NCBI GenBank assembly: GCA_013823635.1
Contig: PNML01000002.1
Location: 1-64,000 of the forward strand
Length of the DNA stretch: 64,000 nt
Direction of reading: 5' to 3'
From: Polaromonas sp.
Lineage (GTDB): Bacteria > Pseudomonadota > Gammaproteobacteria > Burkholderiales > Burkholderiaceae_C
Under the pieces are notes generated by a model that had not been told where the DNA came from, made no database searches, and saw nothing but the letters and a program-made list of their open reading frames with translations. Position 1 is the stretch's first letter. Each line of letters starts with the position of its first letter. The position numbers and the translations under genes were made by a program. Of the stretch, positions 43,291 through 51,706 are shown in pieces.

Positions 43291-44565
43291 ATGGCCGACA
43301 AAGAAAACCTCTGCTACGCCTACATCCAACTTCCGGGCACTTTTGATTGGGTGCCCTGCGCATCGTTAAAGATACGGCAGATGGGTGCTGGTGCATTTCA
43401 GGGCACCTTTACCTATGGCAAGCGCTACCTGGAGCGGGCCAACGTTGTAGAGCTTGACCCGTTTCATTTGAAGCTCACGGACAAGCCGATGATGTTCACC
43501 AAGCTGAAAGGTATTCCTGGTGCCTTGAGAGATGCCAGCCCGGATGCCTGGGGGCGGCGGGTCATCCAAGCCCGTCTGGAGCGAGAAGAGGCCGACATTT
43601 CCGAGATGGAATACTTGCTCAATGGGCCAGACGATGGCGCAGGCAATTTGCGCTTCGGTTTGTCGGTGCAGCCCCCAGGGTCCGCCAAACCGTTCAACCG
43701 GACACACCAACTTGAAGCACTGACAGCAGCGGCTGAACAGTTGGAGGAGACTGGCAAGCTCCCCCACGAGTTGCTGGAAAACCTGGACCCTGGTACCAGC
43801 ATGGGCGGTGCCCGACCAAAGGTCACCGTCGAGGATGACCACCGCATCTACTTGGCAAAGCTTCCTGAGAAGCAGGACAAGCACAACATGCAAAGAATCG
43901 AGTACGCCACACTCGAGTTGGCGCGTGCGGCTGGGTTGAATGTTTGCGGCACGCGGATGGCGTCTGTCGGCACAGCGGAAGCACTGATGCTGCTGCGTTT
44001 TGACCGAGAGTGGAATCCGGATGCCAATGCCTATGCACGACATGGCCTGGTGTCCGGACTTACCGTTTTGGATGCAGAAGATGGCTACACGGGTCGAGAC
44101 CGTTGGTCGTATCTGCTGCTGGCCGACGAACTTCGCCGTTGGTCCACCAAACCCGCTGCAGACAGGTTGGAACTGTTTCGCCGGATGGTTTTCAACGCGA
44201 TGGTTACCAACAACGACGACCACCCACGCAATCACGCCATGCTCCGGACGACAGGTGGATGGAGACTGTCACCAGCATACGACATCGTGCCGGTCCCGCT
44301 GGTGTCCTTGGAGCGCAGAGACTTGGCCCTGGAAGCCGGGCGTTTTGGCCGTGTCGCCAGTGTCTACAACTTGTTATCAAATTGCGGCAGTTTCGGCCTC
44401 AGTCTTGAGGAGGCTCAACGTGTCATTGACAACATGTTGGAGGTGGTCAAAGGCTGGCGCGAGTTGTTCGCTCGGCACAAAGTGGAACAACGCTCCATTG
44501 AACACATCTCGGGGGCCATCTTGCCGGCATGCTTCTTCCGCGTGGCGCCGACTGCATCACCCTGA
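43291..44565 (+). CDS. HipA-family serine/threonine kinase toxin
   Basis: 424 residues. N-subdomain signatures include 'GALRDASPDAWGRRVIQ'. The Gly-rich P-loop is 'PGTSMGGARPKVTV', the catalytic loop 'MVFNAMVTNNDDHPRNHAML' and the metal-binding segment 'WRLSPAYDIVPVP'. These are the complete kinase motifs of HipA, which phosphorylates glutamyl-tRNA synthetase or other targets and induces persistence. After the stop, the same frame continues with coding-like sequence (44566-44712). Confidence 0.93.
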   Translation: MADKENLCYAYIQLPGTFDWVPCASLKIRQMGAGAFQGTFTYGKRYLERANVVELDPFHLKLTDKPMMFTKLKGIPGALRDASPDAWGRRVIQARLEREEADISEMEYLLNGPDDGAGNLRFGLSVQPPGSAKPFNRTHQLEALTAAAEQLEETGKLPHELLENLDPGTSMGGARPKVTVEDDHRIYLAKLPEKQDKHNMQRIEYATLELARAAGLNVCGTRMASVGTAEALMLLRFDREWNPDANAYARHGLVSGLTVLDAEDGYTGRDRWSYLLLADELRRWSTKPAADRLELFRRMVFNAMVTNNDDHPRNHAMLRTTGGWRLSPAYDIVPVPLVSLERRDLALEAGRFGRVASVYNLLSNCGSFGLSLEEAQRVIDNMLEVVKGWRELFARHKVEQRSIEHISGAILPACFFRVAPTASP

Positions 44566-44712
44566 AGAAGAGAAGCGAGCAGGGCCAAACTTGAGAAACA
44601 GGGCCTGACCACCCAATCAAAAAAACCTGCCACGCTCACACCGGAGCAGGCCAAGCGACGGGCCGAGCACGTGGCCACTGCAAAACGGGTGGATGCGTAC
44701 CGAAGCCTGTGG
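44566..44712 (+). other. Coding-like vestige directly after hipA stop
   Basis: In the hipA frame beyond the TGA the translation reads 'AKLEKQGLTTQSKKPATLTP' and continues 'EQAKRRAEHVATAKRVDAYR'. This charged, low-complexity-free sequence looks like genuine protein but has no plausible start and runs into antisense of the next gene. It may be the remnant of a gene disrupted when the hipBA module or the 44752 locus was rearranged. Confidence 0.4.
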
Positions 44713-44751
44713 CCTTGCCATCGGTGCCCTGTGGTGGTTGCCTGGGTACGG

Positions 44752-45297
44752 TCAGTGCCACACCGCAGGGGCTGGTTCAGCCGGGTGGTTGGCCTGCATC
44801 CACTCTGGCCACACCATGCCCGCCGTTGTGGTGGGGGTGGACACCCAGCCCGCCAGGCAGCATTGCCCGTGCACAATGGCCAGCCACTGGCGCAAGGCCT
44901 GGGTGGGCAGCGTCAGGTTGGCCACCTGCTCGGGCAACGGCCCCTTGAACGTCAGGCGCAGCGCCTGCGCCAGCATCGCCACATCCACCGACTGCACCAG
45001 CCAGGCCTGCTCAGCGGCTGCCGCTTGCACCGGCGCCTGTGGCGCCAAAGACGCCACGGCCGCCTGCTGGGCAAAGCCCTGCACCACCTCGGCACGCACA
45101 TCGGCCCCCACGCCACCGGCCACGGCCGACTGCTGCTCCAGCCAGTGCCACAGGTGCGGCAGCAAGCGCTGCAACAGGCGCTGCGTCAGCCACAGCACCT
45201 GCGTCTGCTGCGGGGCGGATTCCCCACACAGGCGAAGGCGGTCCTCGCTGTCCACAAACTCGGTGGTCAGGCGCTGCAACTCAAGCGGTATCGTCAT
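44752..45297 (-). CDS. Conserved-looking protein of unknown function, duplicated at 42635
   Basis: 181 residues: 'MTIPLELQRLTTEFVDSEDR', 'VLWLTQRLLQRLLPHLWHWL', an Ala/Gln-rich middle, and a C-terminal 'LRQWLAIVHGQCCLAGW'. No family was recognised. A truncated copy of its first ~31 codons lies at 42635-42736, so it is an ancestral resident of this locus. It sits between the DUF6447/cyclophilin genes and hipBA. Confidence 0.7.
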   Translation of the reverse strand: MTIPLELQRLTTEFVDSEDRLRLCGESAPQQTQVLWLTQRLLQRLLPHLWHWLEQQSAVAGGVGADVRAEVVQGFAQQAAVASLAPQAPVQAAAAEQAWLVQSVDVAMLAQALRLTFKGPLPEQVANLTLPTQALRQWLAIVHGQCCLAGWVSTPTTTAGMVWPEWMQANHPAEPAPAVWH

Positions 45298-45360
45298 CTG
45301 GCCTTCATCTCCACAGCTGCCACTCAGGCCACCTGAAGGGCTTTCAACATGGGCAGGCGC
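45205..45360. repeat. 156-bp direct repeat, right copy
   Basis: Same orientation as 42644-42799. It contains the 5' end of the intact 44752-45297 gene and, just before it on the minus strand, an 11-codon remnant ending 'LPMLKALQVA' that abuts the stop of the cyclophilin gene. Confidence 0.92.
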
Positions 45361-45363
45361 AGA

Positions 45364-46371
45364 TCAATACCCATGGCTGGTGGCCTGTGCCAGCCATTGC
45401 GCCACAGATCCCAACGGCAGTAGCTGCCCATTCGTGGCAGGCCCCAGTGCGTACAACACACCGTCTGCTGCGGCGAGGTAAGTCTGCGTCGATCCATAGT
45501 AGCGGTACACAAAGCCAGCACCTGCGGCCGTCGTTGCACTGGCCGGTGCCAGATACTGAGGTGCATACGCCTCCATGAAATCAAACACCCGCTCAGGGTC
45601 AGATACGGTGAAGCGAGTCGGCAACTCCTTCACGCTGAGCACCTGTACCAAATTGTCGGCTGTCACAGACTCACAAGCGGCAGGCTTGGTCGGCATGGGA
45701 ACCTGTGCCAAGGCCGTGGCCGCACTGCCCAGATTCGTACAGGCAGACGCATTGATGAGCGGCATACCCGCGATTGGGTCCACCACCGTGCTCAGGCTGG
45801 TGGCGAGCACATTGGCAAACACCGTAAAGCCGCCGTTTTGCACATCCAGATTGGCAGAGTTATCGGTCAGATTGATGAACCATTGGTTGGTGGCACTGTC
45901 CGGATTGCCGTCCACCTTGGCCATGGCCATCGTGCCCCGCACATTGGAGCGCGAGACGGCAAACTCATTGGCAATGGCAGAACCCACAGGCACCAACCCC
46001 ACCGGGGGTTGCTGTGCACTGCTCCAGTTCAGTCCACCGCCTTGCAAAACAAAGCCTTTGACCAGCCGATGAAAGAAGGAGCCAGCGTAAGCGCCTGAGC
46101 GAACGTAACCCAAAAAATTGGCCACCGTACGGGGTGCGTCTGAATCCAGCAGCCGCAGGTCGATGGGGCCCACGTTGGTCACCATGCGCACCAGCGTCCC
46201 AGGGTTGGGGGTTGGTGTGCCAGCGGTGGTTGAGGCTGTGCGGGCCGCATCTTGAGCGTACACAGCCGTACCACTGAGCAGGGGTATCAAGGCGGCACAC
46301 CATTTCAGCAGCCAATGTGTCGTGGCTCGACATATCGTGGACAAGGCGAATCCCCTCTCTGCAGCAATCAA
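45364..46371 (-). CDS. Secreted cyclophilin-type peptidyl-prolyl isomerase with extra C-terminal domain
   Basis: 335 residues. A signal peptide ends near 'LLSGTAVYAQD'. The cyclophilin core has 'GSFFHRLVKGFVLQGG' (catalytic FHR), 'NVRGTMAMAKVDGNPDSATN' and 'QWFINLTDN', all family hallmarks. The C-terminal ~72 residues ('RVFDFMEAYAPQYL', 'GFVYRYYGSTQTYLAAADG', 'LGSVAQWLAQA') are a separate domain shared with the amine oxidase (38643) and DUF1800 (36286). It probably assists folding of exported proteins, being next to the large S-layer-like gene. Confidence 0.93.
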   Translation of the reverse strand: MIAAERGFALSTICRATTHWLLKWCAALIPLLSGTAVYAQDAARTASTTAGTPTPNPGTLVRMVTNVGPIDLRLLDSDAPRTVANFLGYVRSGAYAGSFFHRLVKGFVLQGGGLNWSSAQQPPVGLVPVGSAIANEFAVSRSNVRGTMAMAKVDGNPDSATNQWFINLTDNSANLDVQNGGFTVFANVLATSLSTVVDPIAGMPLINASACTNLGSAATALAQVPMPTKPAACESVTADNLVQVLSVKELPTRFTVSDPERVFDFMEAYAPQYLAPASATTAAGAGFVYRYYGSTQTYLAAADGVLYALGPATNGQLLPLGSVAQWLAQATSHGY

Positions 46372-46380
46372 AAAATGGTT

Positions 46381-46611
46381 TCAACCCAGCTTCAGGGTGT
46401 CGCCGTCTGCCATGGTCTGCTCCAGTGGCGTGGGCAGCAAAGACTTCAGGGCATTGGCGTAGGCGTTGCGGGCGGTCTGAGTAATAGCCGTGTCGCGTTG
46501 CAGCTCACGCAGCTTGTTCTCGCATGCCACCAGCATTTCGAGTTGCTGCTTGGCTTCCGGGGATAGGGCGTCGATGTCGAATTCGCGGTCGTCTACTTTG
46601 ATGGTGGCCAC
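46381..46611 (-). CDS. DUF6447-like small protein, copy 2
   Basis: 76 residues 'MATIKVDDREFDIDALSPEA' and on, nearly identical in plan to copy 1 at 41500-41730 ('KQQLEMLVACENKLRELQRD' helix, 'QTARNAYANALKSLLPTPLE'). It is immediately upstream of the cyclophilin (9-bp gap) and downstream of the S-layer-like gene. A terminator separates it from the latter. The function is unknown. Confidence 0.8.
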   Translation of the reverse strand: MATIKVDDREFDIDALSPEAKQQLEMLVACENKLRELQRDTAITQTARNAYANALKSLLPTPLEQTMADGDTLKLG

Positions 46612-46631
46612 GTTGGTTTCCTTTCGGTCAT

Positions 46632-46657
46632 GAAAAAACCCCCAACTCCGAAGAGAA
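46632..46657 (-). terminator. Intrinsic terminator of the S-layer-like gene
   Basis: On the minus strand the stem 'aaaccccc'/'gggggttt' around 'ttctcttcggagtt' is followed by a T-run, 60-85 bases after the stop of the 46720-50040 gene. Confidence 0.88.
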
Positions 46658-46719
46658 GGGGGTTTGGAGTTTCAACGCGGACCCGCCGGAGTAGAGCGGG
46701 TCCTTGTATTGCTGTCTGA

Positions 46720-49700
46720 TTAGACAGCGTCGAAGCCGGAACCGGCGATCGTCGCGCCAGATGCCATCACCACACCGGTCAGCTTGACCACGAAGTCGCT
46801 GGCCACGTAGGTGCCAGTGGCGCCTGTGGTCTCAACGAAAGCGTAGGTGTCGCCACCGTACAGGAACACGCTCAAGCCGTTGTCCACGGTGTTGGTCAGT
46901 GCAGCAGCACCCAAGGCGTTGGCCAAGGATGTTTGCGCCGACAGATCTTGCACGGTGGTCGTGGTACCGATAACGGTAGTCACGTCGCCGAGGATGATCT
47001 TGTCGTTACTTGCACCGCCCACAGCGTAGGTGTAGTCGGTGATGGTTGCCATCGTGGCGGCGTTGGAGTGACCCTTCAGGAAGAACACTGTGTCAGCACC
47101 TGCACCAGTGGTGATGGTGTCAACACCGCCGCCGCCAACCAAGACGTCATTGCCTGCACCGCCGTCGATCACATCTGTAGCAACCGTGCCAGCGGTACCA
47201 GCTGTCGTTGTCGCAACTACAGCTGTTGAGTTACCTCCGGTAACAGTCGATGTAACCAAATCACCATCAGTCAAAGACGTAATGGTCACGACGTTAGTCG
47301 CAGCCGATGCTGTGACCAAACCCTTCAATGAGGCATTTGCATTGATAGCTGCAGCTGCAGCTGTTGCATCAAGGGCGGCTGTTGTACTAGTTGTGTACGT
47401 TACTGCAATACCGTTAATGGTGATTGTGTCGGTTCCAGCATCTGTGACGTGAGTCAAGGTTAATGTCTGGATTTCCTTCGTGCCAGCGTTGTCAGCGTAG
47501 ATGTAGTCAGCACCTGCACCGCCGCTGATGGTGTCCTTGGCAATGGTGCCGGACAGCACGTCGTTACCAGCGCCACCTTTGATGGTCACGTTGGCCGTTG
47601 CGGTGGTGTTGGCAGAGGCGAAAGTCACAGCCAGGTTGGCAGCCGTATCGGAAGTGGCTGCGAAACCAGCACCTTGAGCCGTGTCATTCGCAACCACGCC
47701 GGATGCGTCGAAGTTGGTGATGGCTGTGTTGCCGGTGTTGGTCAAGGTCAGACCGTTGTTACCTGTCACGACCACCGATGTGGCAGATGTAGCAGCCAGT
47801 GTCATTGTGTGAATGACGGCAGCAGCACCCAGTGCGGTAGGAGTAACGGTGGTTGCATCGGCTAGGCCAATGTTGATGGTCTCAACGTTGGCAGCAGTCA
47901 CAGTGCCGGCGGCCAGAACAGAAGTGCTCTTCAGGTTCAGGTTCAACACGTCAGTAGCGCCAACCAGTGCGCTCTTGACACCAACTGTCAATGCGCCGCC
48001 ACCGGATGCCAGCATGTCGATCGTGCCGCCACTGACCAAGTTGTTGATCGTGCCGCCGTTGGAGCCTGCAGCAAGAACAACCTTGGATGCAGCATTGACA
48101 CCGTCCAAGTCAACTGTAGCCGTGTGGGCATCAGAGACGCGCAACACTTCAAAGCCAGTGAACTTGGTGTTGAAGGTGGAGTTGGCAGAAACTGCTGCAC
48201 TGTTGGCCGTTGTCATGATGACTGTGTCGGTGCCGTCGCCTGCAGCAACGGAGCCACCAGTGCCCGCTGCGCCGTTGTAGGTCACGGTGTCGTCACCAGC
48301 ACCCATGGTGATGGCTTTGGTGAAGCCAGCAGACAGGACGATGGAGTCTGCACCAGCGCCGCCGGTGAAGTTGACTGCGGTGCCCAGAGCAGTACCGAAT
48401 GCGGCACCACCGGTGTTGGTCACAACAATGTCAGTCACAGCTGCCGTGGTGTTGGCGGTGAAAGTCACCTTGGCATCGCCAGACACATTGATGGCGGTTG
48501 CACCAGAGGCCACCAAAGAAGCAATCGTGGATGCGGTGGTGTTGCCAGATACGTTCAGAGTCTTGATGTCGGAATCGATCGTGACTGCACCAGTGCTGCG
48601 AGCGCCGGTCAGGCCCAGTGCCAGTGCGGTGTTGGCAGGGGTAGTCAGAGCACCCAGTGTGCCTGCGTCGACAGTCACCAGTGTGCCGCCCAAGTTCAGG
48701 GTGGTCAGGGCACCGGAGTTCACAGTGGCTGCGCCAGCGTTGGTCAGGGTCACGGTGGTAATGGAACCAGCGGCTGTGGTGGAGGCAGCGTTGACGTCGG
48801 TCACGGTCACAGCGCCAGCGGTCTTGCCGACAACGCCAGTACCTGTTGCAGATGCTGCGGCGGTGGCGTCTTGTACCACTGTCACTTTGGTTGTGGCAGC
48901 TGTGCCGACCACGGACACGTCGCCTTGGACATTGGTCGCGGCCACGGTGGTGTTGGTCAGCTTTTGGGTCACGGAGACTTCAGTGCCGCCCTTGACGAAA
49001 ATGTCGCCAGATGCAGTGGTGTCGGCACCGGAGCCGGAGTTGGTCACTGTGACTTTGCCAGCTGCAGCAGTGGTGGCGCCAATCAAGATCTCAGCGTTAG
49101 CGCCGGTAGCAGGAGTCAATGCCGTTGCGGCAGCCGTCGTGCCTGTGGCGGTGACGGTAATGTCTTTGCCGCCGTTGATGTTCTGCTGTGCAGTACCGGA
49201 AGCCACCAAGCCAGAAAATGTGGCAGAGACGTCAGTTGTCGCCGCGGCAGTCAGTGTGTTGGCAGTTGCAGCGCTGCTGGTCACGTTCAAGTTGGTCAGG
49301 CCGGTAAAACCCGTGGTGGAGTTCAGGGTGACGGCTGCGTCCGTCAGAAGATTGACGATTTCGATATTGGAAACTGTTGTCCCCACCGGCTTGGTGATCG
49401 CGCCGGACTGAGTCACGTTCAGTGTGTCGGTGCCGTCGCCACCGTTCAGTGTGTCACCAACTGACCACAGACCAGCGCCGGCGGCGTTGAATGTGTCATT
49501 GGCGCTCGTCCCAGTGAAATTGTCCGCATTGGTTGTGAGCGTGAGAGTCTGGCCTTGGGTGGCTGGTGGCTGAACCACGTCACCATTTTGGGCGGTGGTG
49601 TTGGCGGTGTTGCTGGAGTACGTGAAAGCAGAGGTCACTTCTGCGTCCCAGGCACGGGCAGCGGCACCGTAGTTGACGTCAGTCGTGGGGATGGCAGACA

Positions 49701-50040
49701 GAATGCTGCTCAACTGCAGGGCAACAATGCCCACGTTGGCCACGCCAGCGGCGGTGATGTAGTCGGTCAGGGCTGCTTCCAATGCTGCATTGGGCAACAG
49801 GCCCATGTTGGTCAGCATCAGTGTGGACAGCGCAGCGGGCGTTTGGGTGGCGTAGGCGGTGCCAAAAGACTTGGCAAAGGCGGTGTAGCTCAGCACGTCG
49901 GTGCTGTTGGCGCCTGCGGCCAAAGAGGCCGTGGCGTTGTTCACCTGGTTGGCAAACACAGCGTTGGCGGGGGAGGAATTGGTGAACACGCGGTTCAGAA
50001 TGGAAACGGCAGCTTGCGCACCGAAAATTGGCAGGGACAT
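46720..50040 (-). CDS. Large RTX/S-layer-like secreted protein
   Basis: 1106 residues from the ATG at 50040, preceded by GGAGAACCT. No Sec signal is present. The composition is dominated by Ala, Thr, Val, Gly and Asn, with almost no Cys, as in S-layer proteins and type I-secreted adhesins. The N-terminal ~130 residues ('VFANQVNNATASLAAGAN', 'LSTLMLTNMGLLPNAAL') resemble the conserved head of such proteins. Long beta-rich repeats follow, with calcium-binding RTX nonapeptides ('GGAGNDVLSG', 'GGAGADYIYADN', 'GGAGNDVLVGGGGVDTI') towards the C-terminus. It is probably exported by a type I system, whose genes are not in this window. GC is lower than in its neighbours, suggesting high expression or transfer. 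Confidence 0.85.
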   Translation of the reverse strand: MSLPIFGAQAAVSILNRVFTNSSPANAVFANQVNNATASLAAGANSTDVLSYTAFAKSFGTAYATQTPAALSTLMLTNMGLLPNAALEAALTDYITAAGVANVGIVALQLSSILSAIPTTDVNYGAAARAWDAEVTSAFTYSSNTANTTAQNGDVVQPPATQGQTLTLTTNADNFTGTSANDTFNAAGAGLWSVGDTLNGGDGTDTLNVTQSGAITKPVGTTVSNIEIVNLLTDAAVTLNSTTGFTGLTNLNVTSSAATANTLTAAATTDVSATFSGLVASGTAQQNINGGKDITVTATGTTAAATALTPATGANAEILIGATTAAAGKVTVTNSGSGADTTASGDIFVKGGTEVSVTQKLTNTTVAATNVQGDVSVVGTAATTKVTVVQDATAAASATGTGVVGKTAGAVTVTDVNAASTTAAGSITTVTLTNAGAATVNSGALTTLNLGGTLVTVDAGTLGALTTPANTALALGLTGARSTGAVTIDSDIKTLNVSGNTTASTIASLVASGATAINVSGDAKVTFTANTTAAVTDIVVTNTGGAAFGTALGTAVNFTGGAGADSIVLSAGFTKAITMGAGDDTVTYNGAAGTGGSVAAGDGTDTVIMTTANSAAVSANSTFNTKFTGFEVLRVSDAHTATVDLDGVNAASKVVLAAGSNGGTINNLVSGGTIDMLASGGGALTVGVKSALVGATDVLNLNLKSTSVLAAGTVTAANVETINIGLADATTVTPTALGAAAVIHTMTLAATSATSVVVTGNNGLTLTNTGNTAITNFDASGVVANDTAQGAGFAATSDTAANLAVTFASANTTATANVTIKGGAGNDVLSGTIAKDTISGGAGADYIYADNAGTKEIQTLTLTHVTDAGTDTITINGIAVTYTTSTTAALDATAAAAAINANASLKGLVTASAATNVVTITSLTDGDLVTSTVTGGNSTAVVATTTAGTAGTVATDVIDGGAGNDVLVGGGGVDTITTGAGADTVFFLKGHSNAATMATITDYTYAVGGASNDKIILGDVTTVIGTTTTVQDLSAQTSLANALGAAALTNTVDNGLSVFLYGGDTYAFVETTGATGTYVASDFVVKLTGVVMASGATIAGSGFDAV

Positions 50041-50070
50041 AGGTTCTCCTTGACTGCGTTGAAAAATAAC

Positions 50071-50084
50071 AACTAACGTTAGTT
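50071..50084. promoter_or_regulatory. 14-bp perfect palindrome upstream of the S-layer-like gene
   Basis: 'aactaacgttagtt' is a perfect palindrome ending 30 bases before the start codon, inside the probable leader or promoter. It could bind a dimeric regulator or form a leader hairpin. Confidence 0.5.
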
Positions 50085-50251
50085 CAGCCACTGGCTGCAT
50101 CGATTGGGCTGGCTGTGCCGCACTGCATTCACAGGCTTTTTCACCAACTTGGCAGCAAGTGTAGCGGCTGATGCGCCTGGCTGGTGGTGACGGGCATCAC
50201 ACGCGGCGGCAGATTGGGCTGCAGCTGCGGTGTTGTGGCTGCACTGCAACA

Positions 50252-50271
50252 ACACGGGGCTGTGCCCGTGT
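50252..50271 (-). terminator. Stem-loop after the TPR-barrel gene
   Basis: 'acacggg' and 'cccgtgt' flank a 6-base loop, 11 bases past the stop of the minus-strand gene ending at 50282. There is no strong T-run. The wider gap 50041-50281 holds no gene. Confidence 0.55.
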
Positions 50272-50281
50272 AGTCATGTTT

Positions 50282-51706
50282 TTACCACTGTTTGCGCAAA
50301 CCGGCGAACACGCTGGTGCTATTGACTTTGAAGATGGCCAGGTTGGCGCGCTGGGCATACACCTCCACTCCCAGCTGTGCCTGCAGGCCTGGCAGCCAGT
50401 GGTGCAGGGGGTGGGTGTGCTCCAGCCGCAGCAGGCCGCGGGTGCTTTGGCGCACCAGGTTGTTGCTGAGCAGGGGGCTGTAGCCGCTGCTGTCGCGGGT
50501 GTGGGTCAGCTCGGCCTCGGCCGTCCACTGGGCCCACTGGGCGGTGGCGCGCAGGCTGGTGGTGCGCTGGGTGCCGCCGGGGCGCTCGGGTTGGGTGGGG
50601 TGGTCAGGCCCGTGGCGCAGGCTGATGGCCCAGTGCGTGGGCTGCCACGCTGGGCCGTGGGCGCTGCGGTGGCAGGCCACGCTGGCCAGCAGGCCCTGGT
50701 AGTGGCTGCTGAGCACGGGGTTGCTGGTGAGCTGGCGGCTTTGCCACTCGGCACCCAGGCGGGGCTGGCAGGTGGTGTGGGGCCAGGCCCATGCCCAGCC
50801 GCTGGCCAGGCCAGTGCTGTGGTAGCGGGTGCCGCCCTGGGTGTGCAGCTGGCTGGCGCTGGCGCTCGCCCAGCTGCCGGTGGTGGCGGGCAGTGTTTCG
50901 GCCAGGGCCTCGGCCTGGGTGGTGCTGGCGCCGGGGGCCGCGGGGGTGTGGCGGTGTTGCAGGGCCAGTGCCAGCTCGGTGCGGCGGCCACTGGCTTGGG
51001 TGTGTGTGGCCTGCAGCCTGGCGTCTGCGCGCTGGAAGGCGCCGGGTTGGGGTTGGCTGGCGGTGTCCAGGGGCAGGGTCACGTCGCCGCCGGGCAGGGT
51101 GAGGGTGAGGCTGCTCAGGCGGGGGGCGCCCAGCAGGTTGTTGTCGTACCCCCAGCGAAGGCCTGCGCTGGCACGGGTTTGCCAGTCTGGCGCTGGTGGG
51201 GCCAGCGCGGTGGCCTGGCCGGCTGCCATGCGCTGCTGGGCGTTGACCAGTTGCTGGCGTTGGGTGGCGGGCAGGTCTGGCCGGGTGCTGAGCTGGGCCA
51301 GCAGCTGCACGGCGCTGGCCAGGTCGCCGTTGCCGGCCAGGGCCACGGCGTAGGCAAAGGCGGCGCCCAGGTGGGTGGGGGCCAGCAGCAGGGCGCGCTC
51401 CAGGTGGTCGGCGGCTTCGGCGTATTGGCCGGCTTCGTTCAGGCGCTGGCCCAGGTGGGCCAGCCAGTCGGGGTGCTGTTGGCACCGCTGGGTGTGGGCT
51501 TGCAGCTGTGCCAGTGTGTGCTGCTGCGCCTGTGGCCCGCAGGGGTCGGCGGCGTGGCCGGCCCCTTGGGCTTCTTGCGCTGCTTGGGCCTCTTGTGCGT
51601 ATATATATAGAGGGGCGCTCAGCCAGGCGCAGGTGACCACGGCCAGCAGGTGGCCAGCCTTGGCCAGGCGGAGGCTGGTGGCGGGCTGGGGGGTGCGCGG
51701 CCTCAT
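50282..51706 (-). CDS. TPR / outer-membrane beta-barrel protein
   Basis: 474 residues. A signal peptide ends near 'LSAPLYIYAQ'. Residues ~60-175 are TPR-like ('RLNEAGQYAEAADHLERALL', 'THLGAAFAYAVALAGNGDLA'). The remaining ~290 residues alternate short polar/hydrophobic strands and end in an aromatic residue ('VFAGLRKQW'), as in outer-membrane barrels. The layout resembles Slam/DUF560-like or PgaA-like TPR-barrel proteins. It is the last gene of a FecR-CHASE2-TPR operon and may secrete or display the product sensed by the system. Confidence 0.75.
   Translation of the reverse strand: MRPRTPQPATSLRLAKAGHLLAVVTCAWLSAPLYIYAQEAQAAQEAQGAGHAADPCGPQAQQHTLAQLQAHTQRCQQHPDWLAHLGQRLNEAGQYAEAADHLERALLLAPTHLGAAFAYAVALAGNGDLASAVQLLAQLSTRPDLPATQRQQLVNAQQRMAAGQATALAPPAPDWQTRASAGLRWGYDNNLLGAPRLSSLTLTLPGGDVTLPLDTASQPQPGAFQRADARLQATHTQASGRRTELALALQHRHTPAAPGASTTQAEALAETLPATTGSWASASASQLHTQGGTRYHSTGLASGWAWAWPHTTCQPRLGAEWQSRQLTSNPVLSSHYQGLLASVACHRSAHGPAWQPTHWAISLRHGPDHPTQPERPGGTQRTTSLRATAQWAQWTAEAELTHTRDSSGYSPLLSNNLVRQSTRGLLRLEHTHPLHHWLPGLQAQLGVEVYAQRANLAIFKVNSTSVFAGLRKQW

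Noticed and set aside
42763..43329. 188-codon minus-strand ORF opposite hipB
   Set aside because: Only its last ~44 codons resemble real sequence (the decayed gene ending 'LKALQVA'); the rest is antisense of hipB.
47090..49464. Plus-strand ORFs within the S-layer-like gene
   Set aside because: They are reverse-complement shadows of a repetitive Ala/Thr-rich sequence; Ser/Cys/Gly-rich translation has no family features.
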